From the NCBI GenBank assembly GCA_025331565.1, contig JAFREQ010000047.1, forward strand, positions 310,501-374,500: 64,000 nt of DNA, in the 5' to 3' direction. Shown here piece by piece: positions 59,057-64,000 of the stretch. The translations under genes were made by a program, and so were the position numbers. Numbering within the stretch: the stretch's first letter is position 1; each line of letters starts with the position of its first letter. Source of the stretch: Holacanthus passer. Taxonomy: Eukaryota > Chordata > Actinopteri > Pomacanthidae. A model generated the notes under the pieces. It ran no database searches and had not been told where the DNA came from. It saw only the letters and a program-made list of their open reading frames with translations.

Positions 59057-62000
59057 ATTAGTATTTGATCTGGATGAATACACTACATGTATTGTCAGTG
59101 GCACTATCACAAATTGCCCAATATGATACACAGACAGGATATCTATGACTAGCAGTGACAAATGATAGTGCTGACTGGTGTCTAACTGTACAACATGTAA
59201 AAATCAGTTGTGTTGAACCCCGCCCCAGTAACAAAAAGAAAGTGACAGCTGACATGAAACCTCTTCACCCAGGGCTGAAGATAAAACAATAAGTCAATAA
59301 GTGGCTTTGGAATAGCACTCATTATTCTATTTCAGTATGTTGTATCCAGTGGTGGAAGAACTATTCAGATCTTTTAAGTATCATCAGTAAAATGTACAGC
59401 AAAAGTACTCATAGTGTCGTAAAATGGTCCCTGTCAGTCTTTACTATCCTATCTGATGTTTTTGGATCAATGTTCCTGCTGTATTAATGTGCATGTTGCA
59501 TTTTACCGCTGTAGATATTTAAGGTTGAGCTCACTTCAACTACTTTATATACTGTTGGGTAGTTTAATCTACAGCAATGCATCATATTCTATGAGATCAT
59601 CATATCATTTTCCAGCTAATCCAAGAGGCCTTGTAAATAGTTTGTTTAACCTAAGAAGGAGAATTTTCTCACTTCGTCCTTCACTTCATCACAAACATTC
59701 GCAAATCTCAAAATCAGCACATTTGGTGATACATGTTTTTTATTGGACAGGATGAGTGAAAAGCACAAATTTGCCTCTGAGACGCAGTGGAGTAGAAGCA
59801 TGAAGTTGTATATAATGGATAAACTTTTTTGAATTTCTACTTAAGCACAGTACTTGAGTAAATGTATTTAGTTACTTTCCACCACTGGTTAAAGAGGTGT
59901 ATTTTAGGTTACTCACTCCATGACAGACAAGGCAGGGCACTGTGCTAATGACTCTGCAAGTGTTTCCATCTCAGGCTGGCTCCATTTCTGGTTCAACAAG
60001 CTGGAGAACAAATGGTACCACGAGATTAAAACTTATCAACAATAAAAAAAAAAGGCTAAGCATCAAAATGGAAAACCATGACCAAGGTCCAGCAGTAGTT
60101 CTGTAGTCATAAATTCAGAGGCCATATCTGCTACATAAACTTTGTTAAGGGTCATTTTACTTCAAAGGAGGAACAAAGTTCTTCAAGTAAAAAAAGGAAC
60201 AATTACCATGACCTGGATGACTGAGAACCTTCACAGACATATCCTTCAAGGAAACTGGCTACGTTAGTAAAGATCTGGACAGCGGTCAACATTTGATAAG
60301 AGAGGTATTGGCTAATGTCTTACCTGATGGTTGGTTCAGACTTAGTTTTATGGCTGCAGGACAGAGACAGAATTTCAGTCTGTGCAGAATTCATTTGGTG
60401 ACAATATTATTCATAGCCAAACTATACAGTTAATTGCCAGTTTTTATTTACTTATTATGTTTATGTAACCATTAAACTCACTTCTTCAATGTGGAGTTTT
60501 GAGAGAAAGTTAGGGTCACTTCCTTCATCCCACTGTAAAAAGAAAAAAATCTATATTATGTAACAATGTTTACTTGCTTACTTTTTGAAAATACAACATT
60601 TTTGACTTTAATTTCTTTGAGGTCTATAAAGTAAGTCTCAAGGTTGCATGTGACTGAGAAAATATCTGACCAAACTGATGTGTGCAGTCAATACATTGTA
60701 GTCAAATGTTGCATGATAGTGAATGGACATAAACCCAAAACTTACATCGATCCCATAATGCAGAGCCTCTATGTTAGACAATGCAAAAAATAACTATGCC
60801 TGTAACTCAGCTGGTGTGTGACTGTATATGGATTCATGTGTATGTGAAAGCGTGTGCTCATACTCTGCGTGAATGCACTGGATGAAACATGAAGACATTT
60901 TCCCAATTAGATAGTCCACTGCTTTCAGAGAGCTGTTGTTTCGGCCCAGCCTGCAAGGCATACACACACATAAAACTCATATGCAGGGATCAGCTACATC
61001 TGCAGCAAGAGATGAGATGGATGAGATACTGTGGTTACTTTAAAAAAACAACATCTCATTAGCAGTATGTACTTACATTACTGACTCCAGTCTTGGTAGC
61101 TTAGTAAAAACATCAGCGATGTGTTCGATCCCTGCATCTTTCAGATTGTTGTCACTCAGACTGCAAAGCAGACACAGAAGCTTAGCGTCAAATTTTAGAA
61201 TTGCGTCCAAAATATTTTACAGTATTTTAGTCACAGACATATGAAAAATGATGTTGCAGACATACTTGATATCAGTGATGTTTGGACAGTTCTGTAGCGC
61301 AGAGGCCAAACTAGCTGCTCCTGTGGCAGTCAGACTGGCACCACAAAACCTCCAGAAGACAAAAGACAAAATTCATTATAGTATTTCAAAGACAAATACA
61401 CTGATCTGTGAGTATAGTCTGAGGAAGGGTAAACAGCATTTACACAACACCTCTCTTGATAAGCTAGATATGAGTTCAAACACAGCAGGAAAAAGAAAAG
61501 CAGCAATTTGAATCTTACTCTAGTTTTCTCAGGGTTGTGAATTTTGGCAAAATGGAGGACAACTTCTCCGCAAACTTGTCACCATACTTGCGGCTGCGAA
61601 AACTGAAAGCAAACAAAGAGTGGGAATAAATCACTATGAAACAAGCCTTAATGTTGGATTGGAAGCGGAGATGCAAAGACACGCCTCAAAATATTTTTGT
61701 TAGGCCCACAAAAGAAAGAGAATATAATAGAATATATGCATATGCAATAAGCCTGGTATGACTGCATGGGAGCTCTGTGTGATACTGACAGTGGGACAAA
61801 TGAAATGACATGCCGCTGTTTTTATCCACATCTTATACAATTGTACATATACATGTTGATTGTGCTCAGTCTAGTGTGTTATTTTTGCAGCTTAGTCTGT
61901 GTCCTGGCCACTTTCTCTTTACTGGTTATTGTTTTATGCCCGAGTTGATCTTGCCTCATGAAGGTGGGAGTTCATTCTCTTTTGAATCGTCTGATAACAT

Positions 62001-62975
62001 ACCCCTTAAAAGCTTTAGCTGTCTTCTTTTTGCCCTTGGGTCCAGGCTACAGTACACTATAGTACAGAGCTTCAGTCAGTTCCACAGCATGTTGGACAGG
62101 TGGCCAATCAGCTGAGGAATGTCAAAGGCAAAGCAGCAGTTCTTTCCACATTTGCTGCTCTCTCAACGTTCAGAAGCTAAACACAGATTTCCAGATTCTT
62201 GACAGCTCAACACCATCCACCCCCATTCCCATGTGTTACAACTCAACCCCTCATGCACACCATGCCTCCTGCCATAAAAATAGTTCCTAGCCCCCCATGC
62301 CGTGCACACCTAGTGTTTTTACTGTGTATTTGCTCCCACACTTCACTGATGGTCTAAGTCTCGCTTTGCTTATAAATTGAGTATTTATGTGGACTCACCA
62401 GAGGTGGTGAATATACTGACACCGGGATAGGACATCTAAACACTCCAACTCCATTGAGCATGCTCCAAAGTCCAATCCAATGCCATTATCACCTACTGAG
62501 TTAACTACAAAAGCCAGAGCATCAATATCATTCCGTAAAAGCCGGATGTTGCGCAGCTCCAGGATGGGTCTCGCACCCACAACCTGCTGAGCCAGTTGTC
62601 GGTCCTGGCTCTCCTGGACACAGTGGCAAAGCTCCAATATCTGTGACGATGCAGGAAGGTAGAATCAGTGAAGAAAGAAACAGAGAGAAAAAAAATCTGC
62701 ACAGTTAAATTATATGTCCATTTATCAGGATTCACTTTAGTTTATATTCTACCTTTGGTCCAGTCAGGGTGTTGTGACACAGTTGTTTTAGCAGTTTTAG
62801 AACGAGGGCTTGTCGTTTCTGGACCCAGTTTTGGCCTCCTGTTCCACCTGAGGTCCTGGCTAACTGGACTAAGGCTGAAGTGCAGTGTGGGGAAGCCAGG
62901 CCACATACAAACAGGTGCAGGGAGTCGGTAAAGACTGTCCTCTGGTCTGACTTGGTCATCCAGCGAGTTTTCAGA
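42821..62975 (-). CDS. nlrc5: NLRC5, C-terminal part: 44 exons of helical/LRR region to stop
   Basis: NLRC5 is a CIITA-related NACHT-LRR protein; in mammals it enters the nucleus and co-activates MHC class I genes through the SXY promoter module. On the minus strand 44 exons join in one frame (3775 nt with the stop). The first two encode the region just after NACHT (SVGDNGIGLDFGACSMELE). Forty-one LRR exons, mostly 84 nt (28 residues), follow, and a last exon ends RRLNFSST-stop. The identity rests on the very long LRR array of single-repeat exons, its length (human NLRC5 is about 1866 residues with a similarly long array), and the neighbour cpne2 downstream on the same strand as in human. The NACHT and N-terminal exons are not in the window. 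No frameshift or in-frame stop was found across the 44 exons. Exon borders were placed by eye from GT/AG sites, the shared phase and LRR periodicity. Confidence 0.88.
43143..43226 (-). CDS. nlrc5: nlrc5 window exon 43, last full LRR
   Basis: 84 nt, phase 2-2: LESNSVSVFGAEALLRALQS then LQLIR. Acceptor tcccag, donor AG/gtaaac. Confidence 0.9.
43409..44192. repeat. Element with cagtgg... ends, copy 2, carrying a nested MITE
   Basis: Starts cagtggcagaccaagtattc and ends cctgagtaaatgtacttag then ttccacggcag, the two degraded ends of the element seen at 59347-59887. A MITE-like copy (about 43690-43970) sits inside. Confidence 0.65.
43690..43970. repeat. MITE-like element, copy 4 (nested)
   Basis: Shares tttttcaattaattgagag, cccagagccaaag and cttgttttgtccagtcc with copy 3 and ends ttgtttcagctgt. 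Inserted inside the 43409-44192 element. Confidence 0.6.
44367..44450 (-). CDS. nlrc5: nlrc5 window exon 42, LRR
   Basis: 84 nt, phase 2-2: LGWNNCGDEVAEELARVMPL then LTRIE. Confidence 0.9.
44713..44790 (-). CDS. nlrc5: nlrc5 window exon 41, LRR
   Basis: 78 nt, phase 2-2: LTSVGTSELRAVAASLAHCP then QDVG. Confidence 0.87.
44904..44987 (-). CDS. nlrc5: nlrc5 window exon 40, LRR
   Basis: 84 nt, phase 2-2: ISENRIGCKGSVSLSKAIMC then LTKI. Confidence 0.89.
45056..45080. repeat. TG microsatellite at nlrc5 exon 39 donor
   Basis: (TG)n on the plus strand; in the transcript a CA run starts directly after gtaagt. Confidence 0.95.
45087..45170 (-). CDS. nlrc5: nlrc5 window exon 39, LRR
   Basis: 84 nt, phase 2-2: VGSNSLGDLTAARMALVLPS then ITVLE. 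The donor gtaagt runs straight into a (CA)n tract on the minus strand. Confidence 0.9.
45987..46070 (-). CDS. nlrc5: nlrc5 window exon 38, LRR
   Basis: 84 nt, phase 2-2: LSKNLISDQSGDKLLEALNS then LQELQ. A (TG)n tract (minus sense) lies about 12 nt upstream of the acceptor. Confidence 0.9.
46083..46109. repeat. CA microsatellite upstream of nlrc5 exon 38
   Basis: (CA)n on the plus strand, read as (TG)n about 12 nt before the exon 38 acceptor. Confidence 0.95.
46857..46940 (-). CDS. nlrc5: nlrc5 window exon 37, LRR
   Basis: 84 nt, phase 2-2: LEGWRMGDRGVEQLTRLLPV then LRQIR. Confidence 0.89.
47054..47152 (-). CDS. nlrc5: nlrc5 window exon 36, long LRR
   Basis: 99 nt, phase 2-2: LNKIATAMGQSGANSVLDLL then LTRMEEIE. 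The longest LRR exon, with five extra codons near the loop. Confidence 0.84.
47868..47951 (-). CDS. nlrc5: nlrc5 window exon 35, LRR
   Basis: 84 nt, phase 2-2: LDSLQLDEESRVRLAQSLRN then VHSLK. Confidence 0.88.
48064..48147 (-). CDS. nlrc5: nlrc5 window exon 34, LRR
   Basis: 84 nt, phase 2-2: LSHCVWSAAGRLQFIEALGE then LEGL. Confidence 0.87.
48261..48335 (-). CDS. nlrc5: nlrc5 window exon 33, LRR
   Basis: 75 nt, phase 2-2: LSGHMIGDSAAQIMTRMLPR then LRSLK. Confidence 0.86.
48656..48733 (-). CDS. nlrc5: nlrc5 window exon 32, LRR-like
   Basis: 78 nt, phase 2-2: IGSKETCVVEKLPEILLQAT then VQCLK. Two codons shorter than canonical. Confidence 0.75.
48826..48909 (-). CDS. nlrc5: nlrc5 window exon 31, LRR
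   Basis: 84 nt, phase 2-2: FSHNSLGPEGAEFLCSVLPS then LTSLR. The tetrad pattern fades from here on. Confidence 0.9.
49034..49117 (-). CDS. nlrc5: nlrc5 window exon 30, LRR, tetrad 6 module D
   Basis: 84 nt, phase 2-2: LVDCAVEGHQLAAMMSIIQK then LTELE. The 1.9 kb intron before it holds LINE and other repeat fragments. Confidence 0.87.
49495..49990. repeat. Fish interspersed repeat fragments beside the LINE relic
   Basis: Begins with the widespread phrase tttagcagatgcttttaatc (a related start occurs at 55678). The segment about 49680-49960 holds phrases such as ggttaactgtgtcaaaggc and gctgacagatctaacagc, which I recognise as recurrent in fish genomes. Class not determined. Confidence 0.5.
50000..50455 (-). 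pseudogene. LINE endonuclease and linker fragment
   Basis: On the minus strand the end of an AP-type endonuclease can be read (DYDTPLVVMEDMNIHTDKAQ, DLLSLMASFDLLQVSTPP, TNKAGKMLDL), then after stops and frameshifts the linker VSFRRNLRSLTPSQLSNE and DKATDTLCSSLASSLN up to SPWLTEVTRKQR. This order is that of fish non-LTR retrotransposons. It is truncated at both ends, inactive, and lies in an nlrc5 intron in the gene's orientation. Confidence 0.75.
51020..51079 (-). CDS. nlrc5: nlrc5 window exon 29, tetrad 6 module C
   Basis: 60 nt, phase 2-2: VHHTTLHLSLLKSTELTSVR. The shortest single-exon C module. Confidence 0.73.
51246..51332 (-). CDS. nlrc5: nlrc5 window exon 28, LRR, tetrad 6 module B
   Basis: 87 nt, phase 2-2: IEEYWIRSEEAVSLVCRCLD then IHTIK. 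Confidence 0.86.
51549..51632 (-). CDS. nlrc5: nlrc5 window exon 27, LRR, tetrad 6 module A
   Basis: 84 nt, phase 2-2: FKNNLLQSDWIEDFVKLLSS then FSIR. Confidence 0.86.
52227..52310 (-). CDS. nlrc5: nlrc5 window exon 26, LRR, tetrad 5 module D
   Basis: 84 nt, phase 2-2: IRESALEPDHLVILAEIMSI then LTKLE. Confidence 0.87.
52763..52828 (-). CDS. nlrc5: nlrc5 window exon 25, tetrad 5 module C
   Basis: 66 nt, phase 2-2: LGAEERCLIWFTQYEGCEKS then LR. Same 66-nt length as the C module of tetrad 4. Confidence 0.73.
52987..53076 (-). CDS. nlrc5: nlrc5 window exon 24, LRR, tetrad 5 module B
   Basis: 90 nt, phase 2-2: LSNNRLTQQGLLDVAKTLCT then ISGAEVR. Confidence 0.9.
53658..53965 (-). repeat. LINE 3' remnant with GATA microsatellite tail
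   Basis: A (GATA)n array (53658-53718) joins directly to actttattgtcccatgctgg then gaaattcttgtg, the reversed LINE tail signature, followed by about 230 bp of probable LINE 3' UTR. The microsatellite probably grew from the element's own tail. Confidence 0.6.
54061..54418 (+). repeat. Teleost interspersed repeat with CATC start, copy 2
   Basis: Same phrases in the same order and orientation as the copy at 554-937, with small indels. It lies in the nlrc5 intron between window exons 23 and 24. Confidence 0.85.
54539..54622 (-). CDS. nlrc5: nlrc5 window exon 23, LRR, tetrad 5 module A
   Basis: 84 nt, phase 2-2: LSSNGLEDEGVKRFLDSLKE then ITGCLK. Confidence 0.9.
54718..54801 (-). CDS. nlrc5: nlrc5 window exon 22, LRR, tetrad 4 module D
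   Basis: 84 nt, phase 2-2: LTHFSLNADNLERLLEILQQ then LSDLE. The donor is gtatgt. A second possible acceptor 13 nt inside was rejected because it breaks the phase. Confidence 0.86.
54829..54884. repeat. CAGA tetranucleotide repeat
   Basis: Imperfect (CAGA)n with GAGA variants in an nlrc5 intron. A 17-18 base T run follows near 54941. Confidence 0.95.
55215..55280 (-). CDS. nlrc5: nlrc5 window exon 21, tetrad 4 module C
   Basis: 66 nt, phase 2-2: LQPHTESFVLFDTVKAEHAS then CR. A shortened C module. Confidence 0.73.
55449..55538 (-). CDS. nlrc5: nlrc5 window exon 20, LRR, tetrad 4 module B
   Basis: 90 nt, phase 2-2: ISHTITSAAGALMLVSCLTV then VMSMELR. Confidence 0.86.
55678..55870. repeat. Fish repeat interrupted by CCCTT/CCTT microsatellite
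   Basis: tttagcagatgcttttatcc and aaagcgacatacattc open the repeat; gattgaaccaccaaccc stands before, and agttggtggacaac then tctacctcctgagcggc after, a (CCCTT)n-(CCTT)n tract at about 55765-55831. Confidence 0.65.
55991..56350. repeat. DNA-element-like repeat, second copy
   Basis: Starts tacaaccccaattccaaaaa and cgttgggacg, the familiar terminal sequence of an abundant fish element, then shares four phrases in order with 25105-25479. The right terminus is missing. Confidence 0.7.
56445..56528 (-). CDS. nlrc5: nlrc5 window exon 19, LRR, tetrad 4 module A
   Basis: 84 nt, phase 2-2: LSHNSLTDRAIESLLKVLPK then SLQRLK. Confidence 0.9.
56615..56698 (-). CDS. nlrc5: nlrc5 window exon 18, LRR, tetrad 3 module D
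   Basis: 84 nt, phase 2-2: MNNSSLLPSNVTTLGRRLAQ then FRLELE. The donor was chosen at gtgagt rather than the nearer gttaga to keep length and phase. Confidence 0.84.
56818..56847 (-). CDS. nlrc5: nlrc5 window exon 17, 30-nt micro-exon, module C second half
   Basis: 30 nt, phase 2-2: DGKLQLKTFR. Same length and place as exon 8 of tetrad 1. Confidence 0.72.
56946..56993 (-). CDS. nlrc5: nlrc5 window exon 16, tetrad 3 module C first half
   Basis: 48 nt, phase 2-2: HGGREQLTLKFCPDK. The E-x-L-T-L-x-F core parallels EVTLTF in exon 7. Confidence 0.78.
57237..57326 (-). CDS. nlrc5: nlrc5 window exon 15, LRR, tetrad 3 module B
   Basis: 90 nt, phase 2-2: ASNNGISMEGAAMLAGALCS then LTQILIR. Confidence 0.9.
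57612..57695 (-). CDS. nlrc5: nlrc5 window exon 14, LRR, tetrad 3 module A
   Basis: 84 nt, phase 2-2: LSSNCLGNKGLNKLLDVLPR then IQEIK. Textbook LRR consensus. Confidence 0.9.
58050..58133 (-). CDS. nlrc5: nlrc5 window exon 13, LRR, tetrad 2 module D
   Basis: 84 nt, phase 2-2: LSCCGLRPADLERVWRSL then DLTLLE. Confidence 0.86.
58151..58174. repeat. ATC trinucleotide repeat
   Basis: (ATC)n 18 bp upstream (transcript sense) of nlrc5 exon 13; it creates a spurious poly-Met frame on the minus strand. Confidence 0.95.
58275..58355 (-). CDS. nlrc5: nlrc5 window exon 12, tetrad 2 module C (unsplit)
   Basis: 81 nt, phase 2-2: LHSPVQVSIVFSRGREKPEG then KSTQL. Open frame with AG/GT borders; it resembles the C modules of tetrads 1 and 3 in length and in the V-x-L/I-x-F core but is not interrupted. 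Confidence 0.72.
58674..58763 (-). CDS. nlrc5: nlrc5 window exon 11, LRR, tetrad 2 module B
   Basis: 90 nt, phase 2-2: ANDSCFSVDGLVTLTALLSD then VMELHVR. Confidence 0.87.
58919..59002 (-). CDS. nlrc5: nlrc5 window exon 10, LRR, tetrad 2 module A
   Basis: 84 nt, phase 2-2: LSGGQWDVEILRTLTQFLPK then VTEKI. The acceptor is preceded by a long (TG)n tract on the minus strand (59010-59055). Confidence 0.85.
59010..59055. repeat. CA microsatellite at nlrc5 exon 10 acceptor
   Basis: About 23 CA units; in the transcript (TG)n stands immediately before taccctag, the exon 10 acceptor. Confidence 0.95.
59347..59887. repeat. Element with cagtggtgg inverted ends, copy 1
   Basis: Begins cagtggtggaagaactattc and ends gagtaaatgtatttagttac then ttccaccactg, giving 11-bp inverted ends (cagtggtggaa / ttccaccactg). 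It lies between nlrc5 window exons 9 and 10. Confidence 0.75.
59917..60000 (-). CDS. nlrc5: nlrc5 window exon 9, LRR, tetrad 1 module D
   Basis: 84 nt, phase 2-2: LNQKWSQPEMETLAESLAQC then LSVME. Confidence 0.87.
60324..60353 (-). CDS. nlrc5: nlrc5 window exon 8, 30-nt micro-exon, module C second half
   Basis: 30 nt, phase 2-2: HKTKSEPTIR. Bordered by ctgcag and gtaaga. A comparable 30-nt exon occurs in tetrad 3, which supports its reality. Confidence 0.68.
60482..60532 (-). CDS. nlrc5: nlrc5 window exon 7, tetrad 1 module C first half
   Basis: 51 nt, phase 2-2: GMKEVTLTFSQNSTLK. A short exon that, with the following 30-nt exon, makes one non-canonical C module of 81 nt. Confidence 0.78.
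60864..60950 (-). CDS. nlrc5: nlrc5 window exon 6, LRR, tetrad 1 module B
   Basis: 87 nt, phase 2-2: LGRNNSSLKAVDYLIGKMSS then CIQ-like tail ending HAE. One codon longer than canonical, as in the other B modules (87-90 nt). Confidence 0.83.
61077..61160 (-). CDS. nlrc5: nlrc5 window exon 5, LRR, tetrad 1 module A
   Basis: 84 nt, phase 2-2: LSDNNLKDAGIEHIADVF then LPRLESV. First member of the first four-module unit. Confidence 0.88.
61266..61349 (-). CDS. nlrc5: nlrc5 window exon 4, LRR (type B)
   Basis: 84 nt, phase 2-2: CGASLTATGAASLASALQNC then ITDIK. Regular ribonuclease-inhibitor-like LRR with the Asn/Cys-Pro turn. Confidence 0.87.
61519..61602 (-). CDS. nlrc5: nlrc5 window exon 3, LRR (type A)
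   Basis: 84 nt, phase 2-2: FRSRKYGDKFAEKLSSILPK then LRKLE. An LRR of the 'ILPKF' subtype. Confidence 0.85.
61603..62398. other. nlrc5 intron, nothing recognised
   Basis: 796 bases with no repeat family or coding signal recognised. The same is true of the nlrc5 introns at 45171-45986, 46071-46856, 47153-47867, 51633-52226 and 60533-60863, apart from short CA runs and AT-rich stretches. Confidence 0.5.
62399..62640 (-). CDS. nlrc5: nlrc5 window exon 2 (LRR entry)
   Basis: 242 nt, phase 0 in and phase 2 out. ILELCHCVQES, then LELRNIRLLRNDIDALAFVV, SVGDNGIGLDFGACSMELE and a Cys-containing tail. It is a typical NLR cap plus first LRR (the N-G-LDF motif). Confidence 0.88.
62753..62975 (-). CDS. 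nlrc5: nlrc5 window exon 1 (NACHT-associated helices)
   Basis: 223 nt, entering in phase 2 and leaving in phase 0. It encodes TRWMTKSDQRTVF, then LHLFVCGLASPH and LKLLKQLCHNTLTGPK. The helical, Leu/Cys-rich character fits the stretch between NACHT and LRRs. The acceptor (AG before 62975) is the least certain border. Confidence 0.75.
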
Positions 62976-64000
62976 CTGAATCTAAGGAAGACGATAGAGC
63001 AAAGTCAATATTTGACTTCATGAAAGTAAAAGTACACAACTACAGTACATTATGTTGCTGTGACAATTTCCTCTCAAATGAATGACTCATATGTATAGTT
63101 CACTGCTTAGCGATCATCACATGACAATGGCATATTTTGGCATGAGAGAAATATTTATCTATATTTATTCACCTACTTTTTAGTTTACAGAAGCAAACCA
63201 GTGATTATTTTTACTCAGAAACTGGAGAGGTTTAGCTGTTTGTACGGATGTTGTAAAATGAGTCTGGTGGCGCTTTCACAGCTGAAGTTCAAAGCTTGCT
63301 AGTTTCACAGCTGGGGGATTGCTATGTCACACACTTCTAATGGGCTTAATGAACTGCTACAGTACACAGGGTAGGATACACAGCAGACCAGTCTCAACTG
63401 CCGGATTGATCGGGGAAAAACCCTGCACTACCCTGGTTACCAGATTAACATAAACAGGAAATGACATAAAAGAGAATGTTACCGGCCCGAATCAAACCAG
63501 GGACACATCCATCATAACCAGGCAGTTAAAATGCCACCACACCACCCTCAGTTAGTTAAATACTCTCAGTTAGTCTTATACATTTCTCTTTCACACTTGA
63601 TTTTCCTGGTGAAGTAGCAGCAACACAAACTCTCTCTCTCTTTCTACAAGGTAAACATTAGACCGAAACTGTTCATATAAATTATAATGTGGATATACTA
63701 CCTGACAGTGATGTAGTGACAGCGTTTACCTCCTGCTGTGTCAGCCCCCCTGCCACCCCTCCCAAACCCTGCTGACCCCCTGAGCCCCCACTACCATGAT
63801 TGGATCGTCCGCTTTGAGCGTCAGCACATTTTTGCTCTCCTTTTACGGAGGACGGTCAGACATGAGTCTCTGAGCGCGCTCAACTTACACGGCTCATCTC
63901 TTTCCATAGCAAGGTTATTCCTGGTATGGAGCGTAACTCTATATGCTCAAATTCTATAGCACTCTTCTGCACCTTGTATCATTATTTAGACAACACAAAA
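62976..64000. other. nlrc5 intron, right edge
   Basis: No NACHT exon was found. The stretch includes a possible tRNA-like SINE remnant (63484-63545) and a G-rich segment on the minus strand (63730-63800). Confidence 0.5.
63484..63545 (-). repeat. Possible tRNA-derived SINE remnant
   Basis: The minus strand reads ggtttgattcgggcc, close to a tRNA B box with a following acceptor-like stretch, preceded by tggcattttaactgcctgg. No complete cloverleaf was drawn. Confidence 0.3.

Noticed and set aside
63730..63840. Gly-rich minus-strand open stretch (GGSGGQQGLGGVAGG) ending in a good donor GAG/gtaaac, as a further NLRC5 exon
   Set aside because: The next exon needs an incoming phase-2 junction; in that frame a TGA lies about 14 nt before the donor, and no convincing acceptor was found. 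More likely G-rich intron.

Overview
The window is vertebrate genomic DNA, almost certainly from a spiny-rayed (percomorph-like) teleost. Its exons are short, flanked by GT/AG splice sites and separated by introns full of microsatellites and fish-type interspersed repeats. There are no long intact ORFs. The two protein-coding genes were recognised by stitching exons on the minus strand; nearly all free-standing ORFs in the window are chance or repeat-derived.

Left part (1329-34999, minus strand): thirteen coding exons of a copine, best matched to CPNE2. They run from the start codon at 34999 through the two C2 domains into the start of the copine/vWA domain. The exons total 1299 nt (433 codons). 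The C-terminal exons, roughly the last 115 residues by comparison with the family, lie beyond the left edge. Introns are large: intron 1 is about 8.8 kb and carries a decayed LINE reverse transcriptase, and intron 9 is about 11.6 kb.

Middle (35-42.8 kb): no coding exon recognised. A CpG-dense patch near 38.5-38.75 kb is the best candidate for the CPNE2 promoter and 5' UTR exon.

Right part (42821-62975, minus strand): 44 coding exons of the C-terminal part of NLRC5, the NACHT/LRR protein related to CIITA. They total 3775 nt including the stop, about 1258 codons. Two exons encode the end of the NACHT-associated helical region and the LRR entry; 41 exons of 30-99 nt encode leucine-rich repeats; a last exon carries the stop codon at 42821-42823. 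The NACHT and N-terminal exons must lie beyond the right edge. NLRC5 lying directly upstream of CPNE2 on the same strand is also the human arrangement, so the local gene order appears conserved and supports both identifications.

The most striking structure is in the NLRC5 LRR array. Its upstream two-thirds is a higher-order repeat of four modules (A-B-C-D), repeated six times in series. Module C is a short, non-canonical repeat, and two of the six C modules are split by an intron at the same relative place. Every LRR exon has a length divisible by three and both flanking introns in phase 2. I see no prokaryotic-type system, CRISPR array or viral gene. Other content is repeat-derived: LINE fragments, MITE-like elements in several copies (one nested in another), and microsatellites, several of which sit against splice sites.
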